This document shows, piece by piece, positions 15,731 through 24,596 of a DNA stretch of 48,329 nt. The notes beneath the pieces are model-generated. The model was not told where the DNA came from. It was given only the letters and a program-made list of their open reading frames with translations, and did no database searches. Each line of letters begins with the position of its first letter. Positions within the stretch are counted from its first letter, which is position 1. Origin of the DNA: Thermodesulfobacteriota bacterium (lineage in GTDB: Bacteria; Desulfobacterota_D; UBA1144; Nemesobacterales; UBA2774); assembly GCA_021604765.1 (NCBI GenBank), contig BQJP01000019.1, positions 1 to 48,329 on the forward strand, read 5' to 3'. Made by a program: the position numbers and the translations under genes.

Positions 15731-17998
15731 TCAGTTTGCCTGAGTTTCTTCTTCGCTCTCTTTCTTTTCGGCCTTTTTACCTTTACCGCCAGGCCTAGAT
15801 GCTACTATGTTGCCGTTTTCATCTATGTTCTTAATATTCCTGCACTTAGGATAACCTGTGCACCCAACAAATTTACCGTAACGGCCTTTCCTCTCAGCCA
15901 TTGGTTTTCCACATTTTTCGCACTTTATATCTTCTCTTATAACTGGTTCTTCTTTTTCAAGCACTTTTATATTTCCATCTGGATCATATTCAAATGGTTT
16001 AGCATTCTTACAATCAGGATATCTAGAACAGGCTAAAAACTCTCCACGTCTACTTTGTTTAATAACCATGGGAGCACTGCACTTATCACATGGCAAATCT
16101 TCTCTTATTTGAGGAGCGGCTCTTTCTACAATTACGATTTTACCTTCTTTGTCGTACTCAAAAGCCTTAGCGTTCTTACATTCCGGATATTTAGAGCAGG
16201 ACAGAAATTCTCCTCCCCTACCCCATTTGATAATCATAGGAGCACTGCAACTGTCGCAAGCAATATTAGTTTCAACACCTTTCATGGACTCTTGAGCGTT
16301 ATCAAGCCTGTCAGAAAAACCGGTATAAAAACTCTTAAGAAGTTCAACCCAATTTATATTGCCGTCTTCAACATCATCTAACTTTTCTTCCATCTCGGCT
16401 GTGAATTGCACATCCATAATCTCAGGGAACCCCTGAATTAAGAGGTCATTAACTGTGCGTCCTAAAACAGTTGGAGATAATCTATTTTTTTCTCTTAGTA
16501 CATACTCGCGGTCTTGAATAGTAGAAATAATGCTCGCGTAAGTCGACGGACGACCTATACCTTTTTCTTCAAGCTCTTTTACAAGTGAGCTCTCTGTGAA
16601 TCTCGGTGGTGGCTGCGTAAAGTGCTGTTTGCCCTCTAGATTTATAAGATCTAGCATATCTCCAGTAGAGACATCCGGCAGCTTTCTCATCTCATCTTTT
16701 TCTTTTGCTTCTTCCTCTTCTTCCTTGCCCTCAAGGTACACAGCTGAAAAACCAGCGAACTTTATAATTGAACCTGTTGCACGGAACTTAGCTTTTCCGG
16801 CATCGACCTCAACTGTTGTCTGATCATAAATAATAGGAGTCATCTGAGAAGCTACAAAACGTTGCCAAATAAGTTTATACAACTTGTATTCTTCTTCTGA
16901 AAGAAATTCTTTTATTGACTCAGGCACTTTGTCAACAAAAGTTGGCCTTATTGCCTCGTGCGCATCTTGTGCTGACTTCTTAACTTTAAAAGTATTAGGT
17001 TTGTCGGGCAAATATTCATTTCCGTAATTATTCTTAACATAAGCCCTAACGTCATCCAGAGCTTCATTTGAAACCCTAACGGAGTCTGTTCTCATGTACG
17101 TAATAAGACCTACAGGCCCCTCTGCGCCAAGCTCTTTTCCTTCGTAGAGCTTTTGGGCAATTGACATTGTTTTCTTGGTGCCGTATCTAATTTTTCTTGA
17201 TGCTTCCTGTTGAAGCGTACTAGTAATAAAAGGTGGCAGTGCATTTCTTTTTTTATCTTTTCTGTCTACTGAAGAAATTATGAATTCTTCATTCCTGATA
17301 GAATCAAGAATATGGTTTGACTGTTCTTCATTGGCTATCTCAGTCTTTTCACCCTCAAACCTTACCAATGATGCTACAAAAGATTCAGAAGGCTCATCTT
17401 GGGGGCGTTTTAACTCAGATTCAATTGACCAATATTCTCTGGCCTTAAAAGCTTCAATTTCCCTCTCTCTTTCAACTACTATTCTAAGAGCAACACTTTG
17501 TACCCTTCCTGCGCTGAGCCCTTTTTTCACCTTTCGCCACAATAACGGGCTAACTTGATAACCAACTAGGCGGTCGAGTACTCTTCGGGCTTGCTGAGCT
17601 TCAAAGCGATCCTTACTCAGGTCGGTAGGATTCTCTATAGATTTCTGAACAGCATTTTTAGTGATCTCATGAAAAAGCACTCTGTGCGATCTGTCCCAGA
17701 TGTCTAATTCATTGGCAATATGCCATGCAATTGCCTCTCCTTCTCTATCAGGGTCAGATGCCAGATATACATTATCGGCCTTTTTTGCAGCCTTTTTAAG
17801 TTTATCAAGATATTTGCCTTTACCCCTTATAACTACATAATCAGGATTAAAGTTGTTTTCTATATCGACACCCAGCTTGCTGCTAGGGAGATCAATAAGA
17901 TGCCCTGATGAAGCTTCAACACTAAAGTCTGAACTTAAGTATTTCTTGATTGTTTTAGCTTTCGCTGGAGACTCAACAATAATAAGAGATTTAGACAT
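15731..17998 (-). CDS. topA: DNA topoisomerase I
   Basis: 755 residues. The TOPRIM domain opens with LIIVESPAKAKTIKKYL and contains SDPDREGEAIAWH (81-93). The catalytic tyrosine is Y301 in YMRTDSVR. Three C-terminal C4 zinc ribbons follow (CDSC, CDKC and CEKC types, about 595-725), then a Lys/Glu-rich tail. Type IA topoisomerase relaxes negative supercoils. The start ATG at 17998 has AGGTGGG upstream. In many bacteria dprA directly precedes topA; here ugd, a response regulator and an NHL lipoprotein lie between the two. Confidence 0.97.
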   Translation of the reverse strand: MSKSLIIVESPAKAKTIKKYLSSDFSVEASSGHLIDLPSSKLGVDIENNFNPDYVVIRGKGKYLDKLKKAAKKADNVYLASDPDREGEAIAWHIANELDIWDRSHRVLFHEITKNAVQKSIENPTDLSKDRFEAQQARRVLDRLVGYQVSPLLWRKVKKGLSAGRVQSVALRIVVEREREIEAFKAREYWSIESELKRPQDEPSESFVASLVRFEGEKTEIANEEQSNHILDSIRNEEFIISSVDRKDKKRNALPPFITSTLQQEASRKIRYGTKKTMSIAQKLYEGKELGAEGPVGLITYMRTDSVRVSNEALDDVRAYVKNNYGNEYLPDKPNTFKVKKSAQDAHEAIRPTFVDKVPESIKEFLSEEEYKLYKLIWQRFVASQMTPIIYDQTTVEVDAGKAKFRATGSIIKFAGFSAVYLEGKEEEEEAKEKDEMRKLPDVSTGDMLDLINLEGKQHFTQPPPRFTESSLVKELEEKGIGRPSTYASIISTIQDREYVLREKNRLSPTVLGRTVNDLLIQGFPEIMDVQFTAEMEEKLDDVEDGNINWVELLKSFYTGFSDRLDNAQESMKGVETNIACDSCSAPMIIKWGRGGEFLSCSKYPECKNAKAFEYDKEGKIVIVERAAPQIREDLPCDKCSAPMVIKQSRRGEFLACSRYPDCKNAKPFEYDPDGNIKVLEKEEPVIREDIKCEKCGKPMAERKGRYGKFVGCTGYPKCRNIKNIDENGNIVASRPGGKGKKAEKKESEEETQAN

Positions 17999-18174
17999 TA
18001 ACCCACCTGTTTTTCAATTTTATATCAATGCTTAGATTAATCACAATCATTTGAGATTCAATCTTTTATTTAATCACTAGGCATTTTACCTGAATAAATA
18101 TTATTGCAAATAAATCCAGAGATTTGTCGTAAATAAGGCATTAACTCTCTGTAAATACAAATGATTTATAATAT

Positions 18175-19479
18175 TCAATTACCAATCCCGACCCCAAAAT
18201 ATTTAAGCCCAATTTCCTTTAGTTTAGCAGGTTTATATAAATTACGCCCGTCAAAAATAACATTTCCCCTCATTAATTTCGTTATTTTAAGAAAATCGGG
18301 CTGTCGATACTCATTCCACTCGGTATTAATAACCAGCGCATCTGCACCATCGCAAGCACTGTAATTAGATTCTGCGTAATTCACCTTGTCTCCGAAATGA
18401 ACTCTGGCGTTATCTATTGCGACAGGGTCATGAACTGTTACTGATGCACCGGCTGAAAGGAGCTTCTCAATAATAAATAATGAAGGTGCCTCTCTAATAT
18501 CATCAGTTTTGGGTTTAAAAGAGATTCCCCAAACTGAGATTTTCTTACCCTCTAGTTTATCTTCAAAATAATTTTTTATCTTTTTCCAAAAACGCTCTCT
18601 TTGTTTTGTATTAACTTCATCAGTAGCCCTGCAAACATGAAGCTCTGAGTCAAACTCGCTTCCAATATTAATAAGAGCCTTAACATCCTTTGGAAAGCAA
18701 GACCCCCCATATCCTATTCCAGGAAACAAGAAATGTCGCCCTATTCTATCATCAGACCCAATTGCATTTCTGACTTCTGAAATGTTAGCTCCTACAACTT
18801 CACACAAATTTGCAATTTCATTCATGAAAGAGATTCTCGTAGCAAGCATTGCATTAGCTGTATATTTAGCCAACTCAGAGGATCTAATAGAAACTACAAG
18901 CGCTCTATCACTGGACCTCATAAACGGAGCGTAGAGTTCTTTTAAAATCTGCCCAGTTGCTTCATTTTCTACTCCAATTAATACCCTGTCAGGTTTCATG
19001 AAATCTTCGACGGCTGCCCCTTCTTTTAAAAATTCCGGATTTGAAGCAACATCGAAATTAATATTTGAAACCTTCTTAATCTCATCACGAATCATTTCAG
19101 TCGTACCTACGGGAACAGTGCTTTTTGTAACTATTACTTTGTAATCATCTAGGCTTCCCCCTATTGATTTCGCTACCTCAATAACTGCGCTTGTATCAGC
19201 TGACCCGTCTGCATTTGGAGGAGTTCCCACGGCAATCAGAACTACTTTAGAATTCTTTATTGCATAATCAAAGTCTGTCGTAAAATGAAGACGTTCCTCT
19301 TTTATATTCTTTTTAACAATATCTTCAAGACCAGGCTCATAAAAAGTAACTTGCCCTTGCTTGAGTTTATTTATCTTCTCATTATCTATATCCACACAAA
19401 TTACTTTATTCCCGCTTCCTGCCAAGCAGGCGCCTGTAACTAATCCAACATATCCAGTTCCAATTACACTTATGTTCAT
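18175..19479 (-). CDS. ugd: UDP-glucose 6-dehydrogenase
   Basis: 434 residues. The N-terminal Rossmann fold has GTGYVGLVTGACLA (7-20) and D30 for NAD binding. The central segment has STVPVGTTE and NPEFLKEGAAVEDF. The catalytic cysteine is C261 in GYGGSCFPKD. The C-terminal domain has SFKPKTDDIREAPS. The enzyme oxidises UDP-glucose to UDP-glucuronate for surface polysaccharides or lipid decoration. The start has GAGG upstream. The adjacent genes do not encode glycosyltransferases, so its pathway is not shown here. UDP-N-acetyl-mannosamine or GDP-mannose dehydrogenases are related, but the motif set fits Ugd best. Confidence 0.93.
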   Translation of the reverse strand: MNISVIGTGYVGLVTGACLAGSGNKVICVDIDNEKINKLKQGQVTFYEPGLEDIVKKNIKEERLHFTTDFDYAIKNSKVVLIAVGTPPNADGSADTSAVIEVAKSIGGSLDDYKVIVTKSTVPVGTTEMIRDEIKKVSNINFDVASNPEFLKEGAAVEDFMKPDRVLIGVENEATGQILKELYAPFMRSSDRALVVSIRSSELAKYTANAMLATRISFMNEIANLCEVVGANISEVRNAIGSDDRIGRHFLFPGIGYGGSCFPKDVKALINIGSEFDSELHVCRATDEVNTKQRERFWKKIKNYFEDKLEGKKISVWGISFKPKTDDIREAPSLFIIEKLLSAGASVTVHDPVAIDNARVHFGDKVNYAESNYSACDGADALVINTEWNEYRQPDFLKITKLMRGNVIFDGRNLYKPAKLKEIGLKYFGVGIGN

Positions 19480-19610
19480 ATTTAACCTCTGATTTTTAAA
19501 AGCATACTAGCATATCATCAAAAAATGAATTTAATATAAAGAATCTCCTTAAAGAAAAATTTCCAGGGTTTACAAATTTATCTAAATATTATTGCTCATA
19601 TTTAATTCAA

Positions 19611-20276
19611 CTAGCTAATTAGACCATTACGAAATCCGAAAAGCATTAGTTCAGACCTATTTTTCAGTGCGAGTTTCTTAAAAACTTTATAGAGATGAAA
19701 CTTCACCGTCTTCTCGCTTATATATAGCTCATCCGCAATCTCTTTATTAGTCATACCAGTAAGAACCAGCTTAATAATTTTTATTTCAGTTTCTGTCAAA
19801 TCATAAATTTGACCTTTCAAATTTACTTCTTTGGTCGGATAAGAAGAGCCGTCAACAACTTTTCCCATCAATTTTCTCTCGGCCCAAAGCTCTCCATCAT
19901 TAACAGCCTTAACTGATTGAATTAGTTCAAAAGCTTCTACATTCTTTTGTACGTAGCCTCTTATACCAGAACGAATACCATTTATTAATAGGTTTTCACT
20001 ATAATTTTCATCTATTAACAAAATCACTTTTGCATTCTTATTCTTGTTAACTAGAGACAGTATTTTATTTAAGTTCATGCCTTTTAGTTCAACATCGAGA
20101 AGCAAGATATCAAATTTCTTCTGTTTAGAGAAGTCAATAAGATCTATCAAGGTAGAAACAACAGAAACCACATCGATCTTTTTGTCTTCAGAAAGAATTT
20201 TGGCAAGACCGGATCCGTAAATAGCATGAGGACAAGCGATAATTGTATTTATTAATTTGGAATTTTTTCTGGACAT
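19611..20276 (-). CDS. LuxR/NarL-type response regulator with a degenerate receiver domain
   Basis: 221 residues. The receiver-like domain (about 8-125) keeps the phospho-acceptor aspartate D61 (LLLDVELKG) and K111 (GYVQK). It lacks the acidic pair that normally follows beta-strand 1: the site reads ACPHAIYGSGL instead of a DDHP-type motif. The conserved Thr/Ser after beta-4 is also missing (VILLID). The C-terminal GerE helix-turn-helix (about 160-221) is intact: LTETEIKIIKLVLTGMTNKEIADELYISEKTVKFHL is its span. No histidine kinase lies nearby. A 15-bp inverted repeat covers its leader and the AAGG before its start. The gene is very AT-rich. Regulation without normal phosphorylation is inferred. 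Confidence 0.85.
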   Translation of the reverse strand: MSRKNSKLINTIIACPHAIYGSGLAKILSEDKKIDVVSVVSTLIDLIDFSKQKKFDILLLDVELKGMNLNKILSLVNKNKNAKVILLIDENYSENLLINGIRSGIRGYVQKNVEAFELIQSVKAVNDGELWAERKLMGKVVDGSSYPTKEVNLKGQIYDLTETEIKIIKLVLTGMTNKEIADELYISEKTVKFHLYKVFKKLALKNRSELMLFGFRNGLIS

Positions 20277-20277
20277 C

Positions 20278-20347
20278 TGTATGCCTTGAGGTCTTTATTA
20301 TTGGTTAATAATTAGACCATACTTTGGTATTAACCTCAAGGCATACA
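20278..20347 (-). repeat. Perfect 15-bp inverted repeat in the leader of the response regulator gene
   Basis: TGTATGCCTTGAGGT (20278-20292) and ACCTCAAGGCATACA (20333-20347) are perfectly complementary, separated by 40 AT-rich bases. The element starts one base before the response regulator ATG (20276) and ends 15 bases after the NHL gene stop. On the minus-strand transcript the right arm contains AAGG, the only SD-like element before the ATG, so folding would hide the ribosome-binding site. It could also be a two-site operator. The structure is seen; the function is inferred. Confidence 0.75.
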
Positions 20348-20362
20348 AAAGTTATATACAGA

Positions 20363-22423
20363 CTATTGCGGAGATCCAGGAGGTCCAATCAGCGGTGCAG
20401 CGACCGGGCTTGCAGCCCCTATAAAGACTACCATGGAGTCGCCGCCCGGGTTCTCTGGTATGGCTAAAATCTCCCAGTTGTTTGTAGCCCAGACGTTTCC
20501 AGACGGATCAATCTCAACCGACGTGCTTCGCTTTAGGCCGTTAAAGAAATAGCCTTCGGGAGCTATTGGGTCACCGGTCTCTAACCCCGGAGGACAGTTA
20601 GAGGTATCCTCTCCGCAGAAGTATGAAATAGTTGTTCCATCAAAATTAGACAGCCAAACATTACTACCGCCGTCAACCGCTATACCCCATGGCATGAGCA
20701 GCCCACCGCCTTTGAATGTCTCGGCCTCTCCGTCTGAAGTTACCTTAATTAGCGCTGCGTTAGGGTTCATAAAGTCCGGTGCCAAGGTTAGTGAAAGAAT
20801 ATCTATTAATTTAGGGACTGAATTTCCATCGCAGGGTGCCGTGACAAAGCCTGAATTAGCTATCCATGCATTGCCGAAGGTGTCGGTCGCTACACCCATC
20901 GGCAGGTTGAATCCTGCCTCGACAGCCTCTTCACCTGAAACGTTTACTATCAGGTTCCCTTCAGGGTCAAACTTCGCTATGTTAAAACTCTCATTTCCAG
21001 TTACCCATGCGTTTCCATCTGGGTCAATCGCTATATCAAATGGTGCAACTACTATGGTTTCATCGAAATCGTCCATCTCTTGTATTACGAATGCCTGATC
21101 TGGATCGCCTGCCGGGAACTGAGTCACCCTGTCGCCGCTACAGCTTGCTATCCAGATATTGCCGTCATTATCTGAGACGGTGCCTTGTGGAAAAAAGATA
21201 GTGTTTCCGGCTCCTTTAAAACCACCTATGTCTTCTCCAACTGTAGTTGGGGAAATAGGAATACCGTCGGGCGAGAACTTTGATACGGACTGAGCACGGG
21301 CCTCATCATCAAGTGGGCATCCAACACCCTGAAAGGCAAAGTTGCCTACCCAGACATTGCCATCCGGATCAAGAGTAATTCCATAACCCGCTCCATATAG
21401 ACCCCCTCCTTGATATGGTGCACCAGGAGCGTCTTCTCCAGTCGGAGTCAGCCTGATTACATGGTCGTCACCGCACGCAACATCCAATGGGTTGTCACGA
21501 AATACATAGTTATTGGCAATCCAGGCATTACCTTCAGCATCGAAGGCTGTATTGCCTGGTCCATTGAGCTCCATACCGTTGCCAATGTACCGTATTGCAA
21601 GAATCCATGCTGTTATTTCCTCTATCGAATCAAGAGAAGGTCCATAGACCTGCTCGTCTAGGGAAAGATCGAACAGCTCTTCCAAGTGATGCCATGGGAA
21701 ATGGGCAATATTTAGCGCTGCTTGAAGCGTGTTGTCGGGTGAAGTGCCACCTCCGGGTGGGGTAGCGAGCTCAAAAAGCATACCGCAGTCATTTTCATCG
21801 CGCACACAAGCAGCCAACATATTGGCAAGAGAATTAAACGCCCCTTGCGTTGTAGTGCTGCCGCCGTTTGGAAATGTATTTAAGAAAAAAGTAGTGTTGC
21901 CTGTATCAAGCTCAACCAGCCTAGTCAGTATATCAGACGCGTTCTGTAGTCCCGGTGAAGGACCATCGATGTCGCCCTCATCAAAAAATTGCGCCATGGC
22001 ATATGCGGTCGCCACAGTAGTCCTCTCATTAATCACGATTTCACTCTCTACAGGCTTCCTACCTAGCACCGTCGCTAGCCGCACAGAATCCGAGATTAAC
22101 ACTCTTGTTTGCTGGGACAACGTTAATATAGGACTTTGAGCTGTTGCGTATATAACAGCATCTCTTTCTGGTGGCAATTTAAAATTTATGCTGAAGAAAC
22201 CAAACTCGTCAGTTATCGCACTGCCTAATACTTCTACTCCGCGCGGGGTCCCGGTGGAGAATAAAGTAACTTCAGCCAACTCTATTGGTTCGTTTCCGCT
22301 TAGGACAAATCCAGTAATTGTATCACGATTATTACCATCTGAATCACATGAAGATATTAGAAGTCCAAAACTTAAAACCAAAAACAACAAACTAAATGTC
22401 TTTAAAAGTTTAATTCTATTCAT
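20363..22423 (-). CDS. Lipoprotein with NHL/Vgb-like beta-propeller repeats
   Basis: 686 residues from ATG at 22423. GGAGGAA sits just upstream, which decides against a GTG five codons earlier. A lipoprotein signal with lipobox LISSC lies near residue 25. A carboxypeptidase-regulatory-like beta-sandwich (about 35-110; ITGFVLSGNEPIELAEVTLF) is followed by a helical region (about 120-270). Then come at least seven repeats of the type (D/S)xxGNxW(I/V)xN, e.g. DAEGNAWIANN, DPDGNVWVGNF, DNDGNIWIASC, DPDGNAWVTGN, DTFGNAWIANS and DPSGNVWATNN, as in NHL and virginiamycin-B-lyase-like propellers. It ends with PLIGPPGSPQ. The gene samples at about 55% GC, far above its neighbours. The binding partner is unknown. 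Confidence 0.88.
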   Translation of the reverse strand: MNRIKLLKTFSLLFLVLSFGLLISSCDSDGNNRDTITGFVLSGNEPIELAEVTLFSTGTPRGVEVLGSAITDEFGFFSINFKLPPERDAVIYATAQSPILTLSQQTRVLISDSVRLATVLGRKPVESEIVINERTTVATAYAMAQFFDEGDIDGPSPGLQNASDILTRLVELDTGNTTFFLNTFPNGGSTTTQGAFNSLANMLAACVRDENDCGMLFELATPPGGGTSPDNTLQAALNIAHFPWHHLEELFDLSLDEQVYGPSLDSIEEITAWILAIRYIGNGMELNGPGNTAFDAEGNAWIANNYVFRDNPLDVACGDDHVIRLTPTGEDAPGAPYQGGGLYGAGYGITLDPDGNVWVGNFAFQGVGCPLDDEARAQSVSKFSPDGIPISPTTVGEDIGGFKGAGNTIFFPQGTVSDNDGNIWIASCSGDRVTQFPAGDPDQAFVIQEMDDFDETIVVAPFDIAIDPDGNAWVTGNESFNIAKFDPEGNLIVNVSGEEAVEAGFNLPMGVATDTFGNAWIANSGFVTAPCDGNSVPKLIDILSLTLAPDFMNPNAALIKVTSDGEAETFKGGGLLMPWGIAVDGGSNVWLSNFDGTTISYFCGEDTSNCPPGLETGDPIAPEGYFFNGLKRSTSVEIDPSGNVWATNNWEILAIPENPGGDSMVVFIGAASPVAAPLIGPPGSPQ

Positions 22424-22459
22424 GATTATTTCCTCCACGCCATTGACATTACGGATATT

Positions 22460-22481
22460 ATTATAGAATCAATGCGATTCT
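22460..22481 (-). promoter_or_regulatory. Candidate -10 box with adjoining dyad upstream of the NHL lipoprotein gene
   Basis: A minus-strand TATAAT (22465-22460) lies about 37 bases before the ATG at 22423. It directly adjoins an inverted repeat AGAATC-AATGC-GATTCT (22465-22481). The dyad would sit in the -10/-35 spacer, a typical operator position. No good -35 hexamer is seen, so activation by a regulator is possible. Confidence 0.35.
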
Positions 22482-22561
22482 TGGGCATCCTTAAGTATCA
22501 TCTATTCTATAAATAATATTATTCAATCGATAAGGAGAAAATACAACGTTGATATTAATAT

Positions 22562-23668
22562 TTACTTAATCTGAAAGTGCTTTCCCGGAAGTTGCGCAAC
22601 AAAATCATTTAACTCTAGTGTGAGCAAGGTGGATAGGAGGCTTGATGATTCAATACCTGTCATCTTAGTTATCTCATCTATATGCATAGGGTCTTTAGTT
22701 AATACTGAAAAAACTTCTTTTTGACCTTTAGATAGAGAAGCAAGTATTTTTTCGTTCCTGTCTTCTTCAAACAAATCTGAAGTTTGCAGTTTTCTTAGAG
22801 CATCAATTTCACTCACAATATCATCTACAGTCTCAACAAGCTTTGCGCCCCTTTTGATAAGCCAGTTAGTGCCACGGCTAAGTTTCTTAGTCACTTCACC
22901 TGGGACTGCGAAAACCTCCCTATTCTGATCTAGAGCAAATGATGCGCTAATAAGTGAACCGCTTTTCTCTGAAGCTTGAACAACAACCACCCCTAACGAA
23001 AGTCCGCTAATTATTCTATTTCTTCTAGGAAAATTTTGTGCAATCGGAGGAGTTCCCAAATTAAACTCTGATATAACAGCCCCATTTTGAGACACTGCAG
23101 TATATAGTTTCTTATTTTCCGGAGGATAAATTTGATCAAGGCCACAACCAAGGACACCAATAGTACGCCCACCCTTTTTAAGAGCCTCAGATTGTGCAAT
23201 TGAATCGATACCTCGTGCCAAACCGCTAACTATAGTGACTCCCATGGATACCAGTTCTGAGGAAAGGGTTTCGGTGACCGATCTTCCATAACGATCGGGG
23301 ACTCTGCTACCGACTATTGCTATCGAGAGCGTGTCCTGAGACAGAATTTCTCCTTTCATATAAAGAAGCGGTGGCGGGTTGTAAGTTTGCAATAACGAAG
23401 CCGGATATTCAGGATCATTTAGAGGAAGTAATTGAATCCCCCATTTTTCAATCTTTTCTAATTCCTGATCTACCTTGTCCCAATTGTTAAAACTTTTTAT
23501 AGCCTCGGCATTTTTGCTCCCAATCCCCTCTACATTAGCCAGTTCCTTCTTGGAGGCTTCAAATATATCTTTGACACTATAGAACTTAATAAGTAGGTTG
23601 CGAATTAAGACAATCCCTATTCCGTTTACCATGCTTAAAGCAATCCAGTACTTCCAATCTTCTCTCAT
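22562..23668 (-). CDS. dprA: DNA-processing protein DprA (Smf)
   Basis: 368 residues. The N-terminal helix-hairpin-helix-type region (1-75) has LANVEGIGSKNAEAI. The DprA Rossmann-like domain (about 100-300) carries IAIVGSRVPDRYGR, TIVSGLARGIDSIAQ, GVLGCGLDQIYPPEN and FPRRNRIISGLS. A C-terminal winged-helix domain (about 305-368) follows. DprA binds incoming single-stranded DNA and loads RecA during natural transformation. No strong SD precedes the ATG at 23668. No other competence gene is in the window. Confidence 0.95.
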   Translation of the reverse strand: MREDWKYWIALSMVNGIGIVLIRNLLIKFYSVKDIFEASKKELANVEGIGSKNAEAIKSFNNWDKVDQELEKIEKWGIQLLPLNDPEYPASLLQTYNPPPLLYMKGEILSQDTLSIAIVGSRVPDRYGRSVTETLSSELVSMGVTIVSGLARGIDSIAQSEALKKGGRTIGVLGCGLDQIYPPENKKLYTAVSQNGAVISEFNLGTPPIAQNFPRRNRIISGLSLGVVVVQASEKSGSLISASFALDQNREVFAVPGEVTKKLSRGTNWLIKRGAKLVETVDDIVSEIDALRKLQTSDLFEEDRNEKILASLSKGQKEVFSVLTKDPMHIDEITKMTGIESSSLLSTLLTLELNDFVAQLPGKHFQIK

Positions 23669-23738
23669 GATGCAAAAAGTTTTAACCTTAAATGGGTAGC
23701 CCAGTCAAGGAATAAATTATTACTTACAGCTTAAATAT

Positions 23739-24029
23739 TTATAATTTCTCTTCTAAACTGACCATTTTCCCCTCCATAGTGTAGGGTTTGTCCGTTCTCT
23801 CGCTTATCCTTACGGAAGAGCTTATGCGCTCAACACCCATCTTCTTAAGCTCATCGTGACACTTTTTAACCAGCGGCGTTATATCATCCCAATCACATTC
23901 TATATTAGTAGCCATAGAGTGCGATTCATACTTGAGACCACTTTCTTTTATTACCCTCATTACGCATGCTACATATTTGGATAGTGACGTTCCTACCCCT
24001 ATTGGAATAACACTTAATTCAATTATCAT
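23739..24029 (-). CDS. MTH1187/YkoF-like thiamine-binding family protein (UPF0045)
   Basis: 96 residues from ATG at 24029, fixed by GGAGG just upstream. A longer open frame in front of this start is antisense to yjbQ and is not counted. The sequence MIIELSVIPIGVGTSLSKYV, the central YESHSMATNIECDWDDI and the tail RISSSVRISERTD match the MTH1187 family, whose members form ferredoxin-like tetramers; YkoF relatives bind thiamine or hydroxymethylpyrimidine. It diverges from yjbQ, itself linked to thiamine phosphate, with 111 bases between the starts. The ligand here is inferred. Confidence 0.85.
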   Translation of the reverse strand: MIIELSVIPIGVGTSLSKYVACVMRVIKESGLKYESHSMATNIECDWDDITPLVKKCHDELKKMGVERISSSVRISERTDKPYTMEGKMVSLEEKL

Positions 24030-24140
24030 TTGAACCTCCGTAGTTAAAGATTCCAATAATTTAAAGAAGCCTTTTCTTAATAGATTAGACTCGCTACTCT
24101 TTAATAATATCAGAATTAAATTCTCAAAGGAGGTTTTACA

Positions 24141-24554
24141 ATGAAAAGCCTTACAGAGTATCTGTGGTTTGATACCGAACATAAGCGGGAGATGGTCCAT
24201 ATTACAGACACGATCAAGAACATAGTGGATAAAAGCGAGGTGCAAGAAGGTTTTGTGCTTGTATCTGCTATGCATATCACCGCAGCAGTGTATGTTAACG
24301 ATCATGAGAGTGGACTAATTCAAGATATATGGGAATGGCTCGAGGGACTTGCCCCATTCAGAGATGATTATAAGCACCATCAAACAGGCGAAGACAATGG
24401 TGATGCGCATCTTAAAAACCTTATTATGCACCACCAGGTCATTTTGCCTATAACTGAGGGCGATCTGGACCTTGGTCCATGGCAGAGAGTTTTTTATGCT
24501 GAATTTGATGGTGGCCGAAGAAAAAGAGTGGTTGTTAAGGTTTTAGGTGAATAG
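24141..24554 (+). CDS. yjbQ: YjbQ/UPF0047 family (secondary thiamine-phosphate synthase)
   Basis: 137 residues. Family landmarks are [18 protein letters not shown] with the central His, [19 protein letters not shown], and [19 protein letters not shown]. The conserved histidines (HIT, HH, DAH) form the presumed metal or active site. YjbQ proteins show weak thiamine-phosphate synthase activity in E. coli; the native reaction is uncertain. The SD AAAGGAGG is strong. It diverges from the MTH1187-like gene, which supports a thiamine-related role. Confidence 0.9.
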   Translation: MKSLTEYLWFDTEHKREMVHITDTIKNIVDKSEVQEGFVLVSAMHITAAVYVNDHESGLIQDIWEWLEGLAPFRDDYKHHQTGEDNGDAHLKNLIMHHQVILPITEGDLDLGPWQRVFYAEFDGGRRKRVVVKVLGE

Positions 24555-24596
24555 TGGTTTATATTCTAATTTCTGAAATTTGTTATAATAATTCTC

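Noticed and set aside
24030-24140. Possible TPP riboswitch between the thiamine-linked genes
   Set aside because: The gap is only 111 bases and lacks the conserved CUGAGA and ACCUGAUC-type elements of TPP riboswitches.
24030-24305. N-terminal extension of the MTH1187-like frame (total 188 codons)
   Set aside because: The extension is antisense to yjbQ and lacks family resemblance. GGAGG just before 24029 and the family start MIIELSVIP fix the shorter gene.
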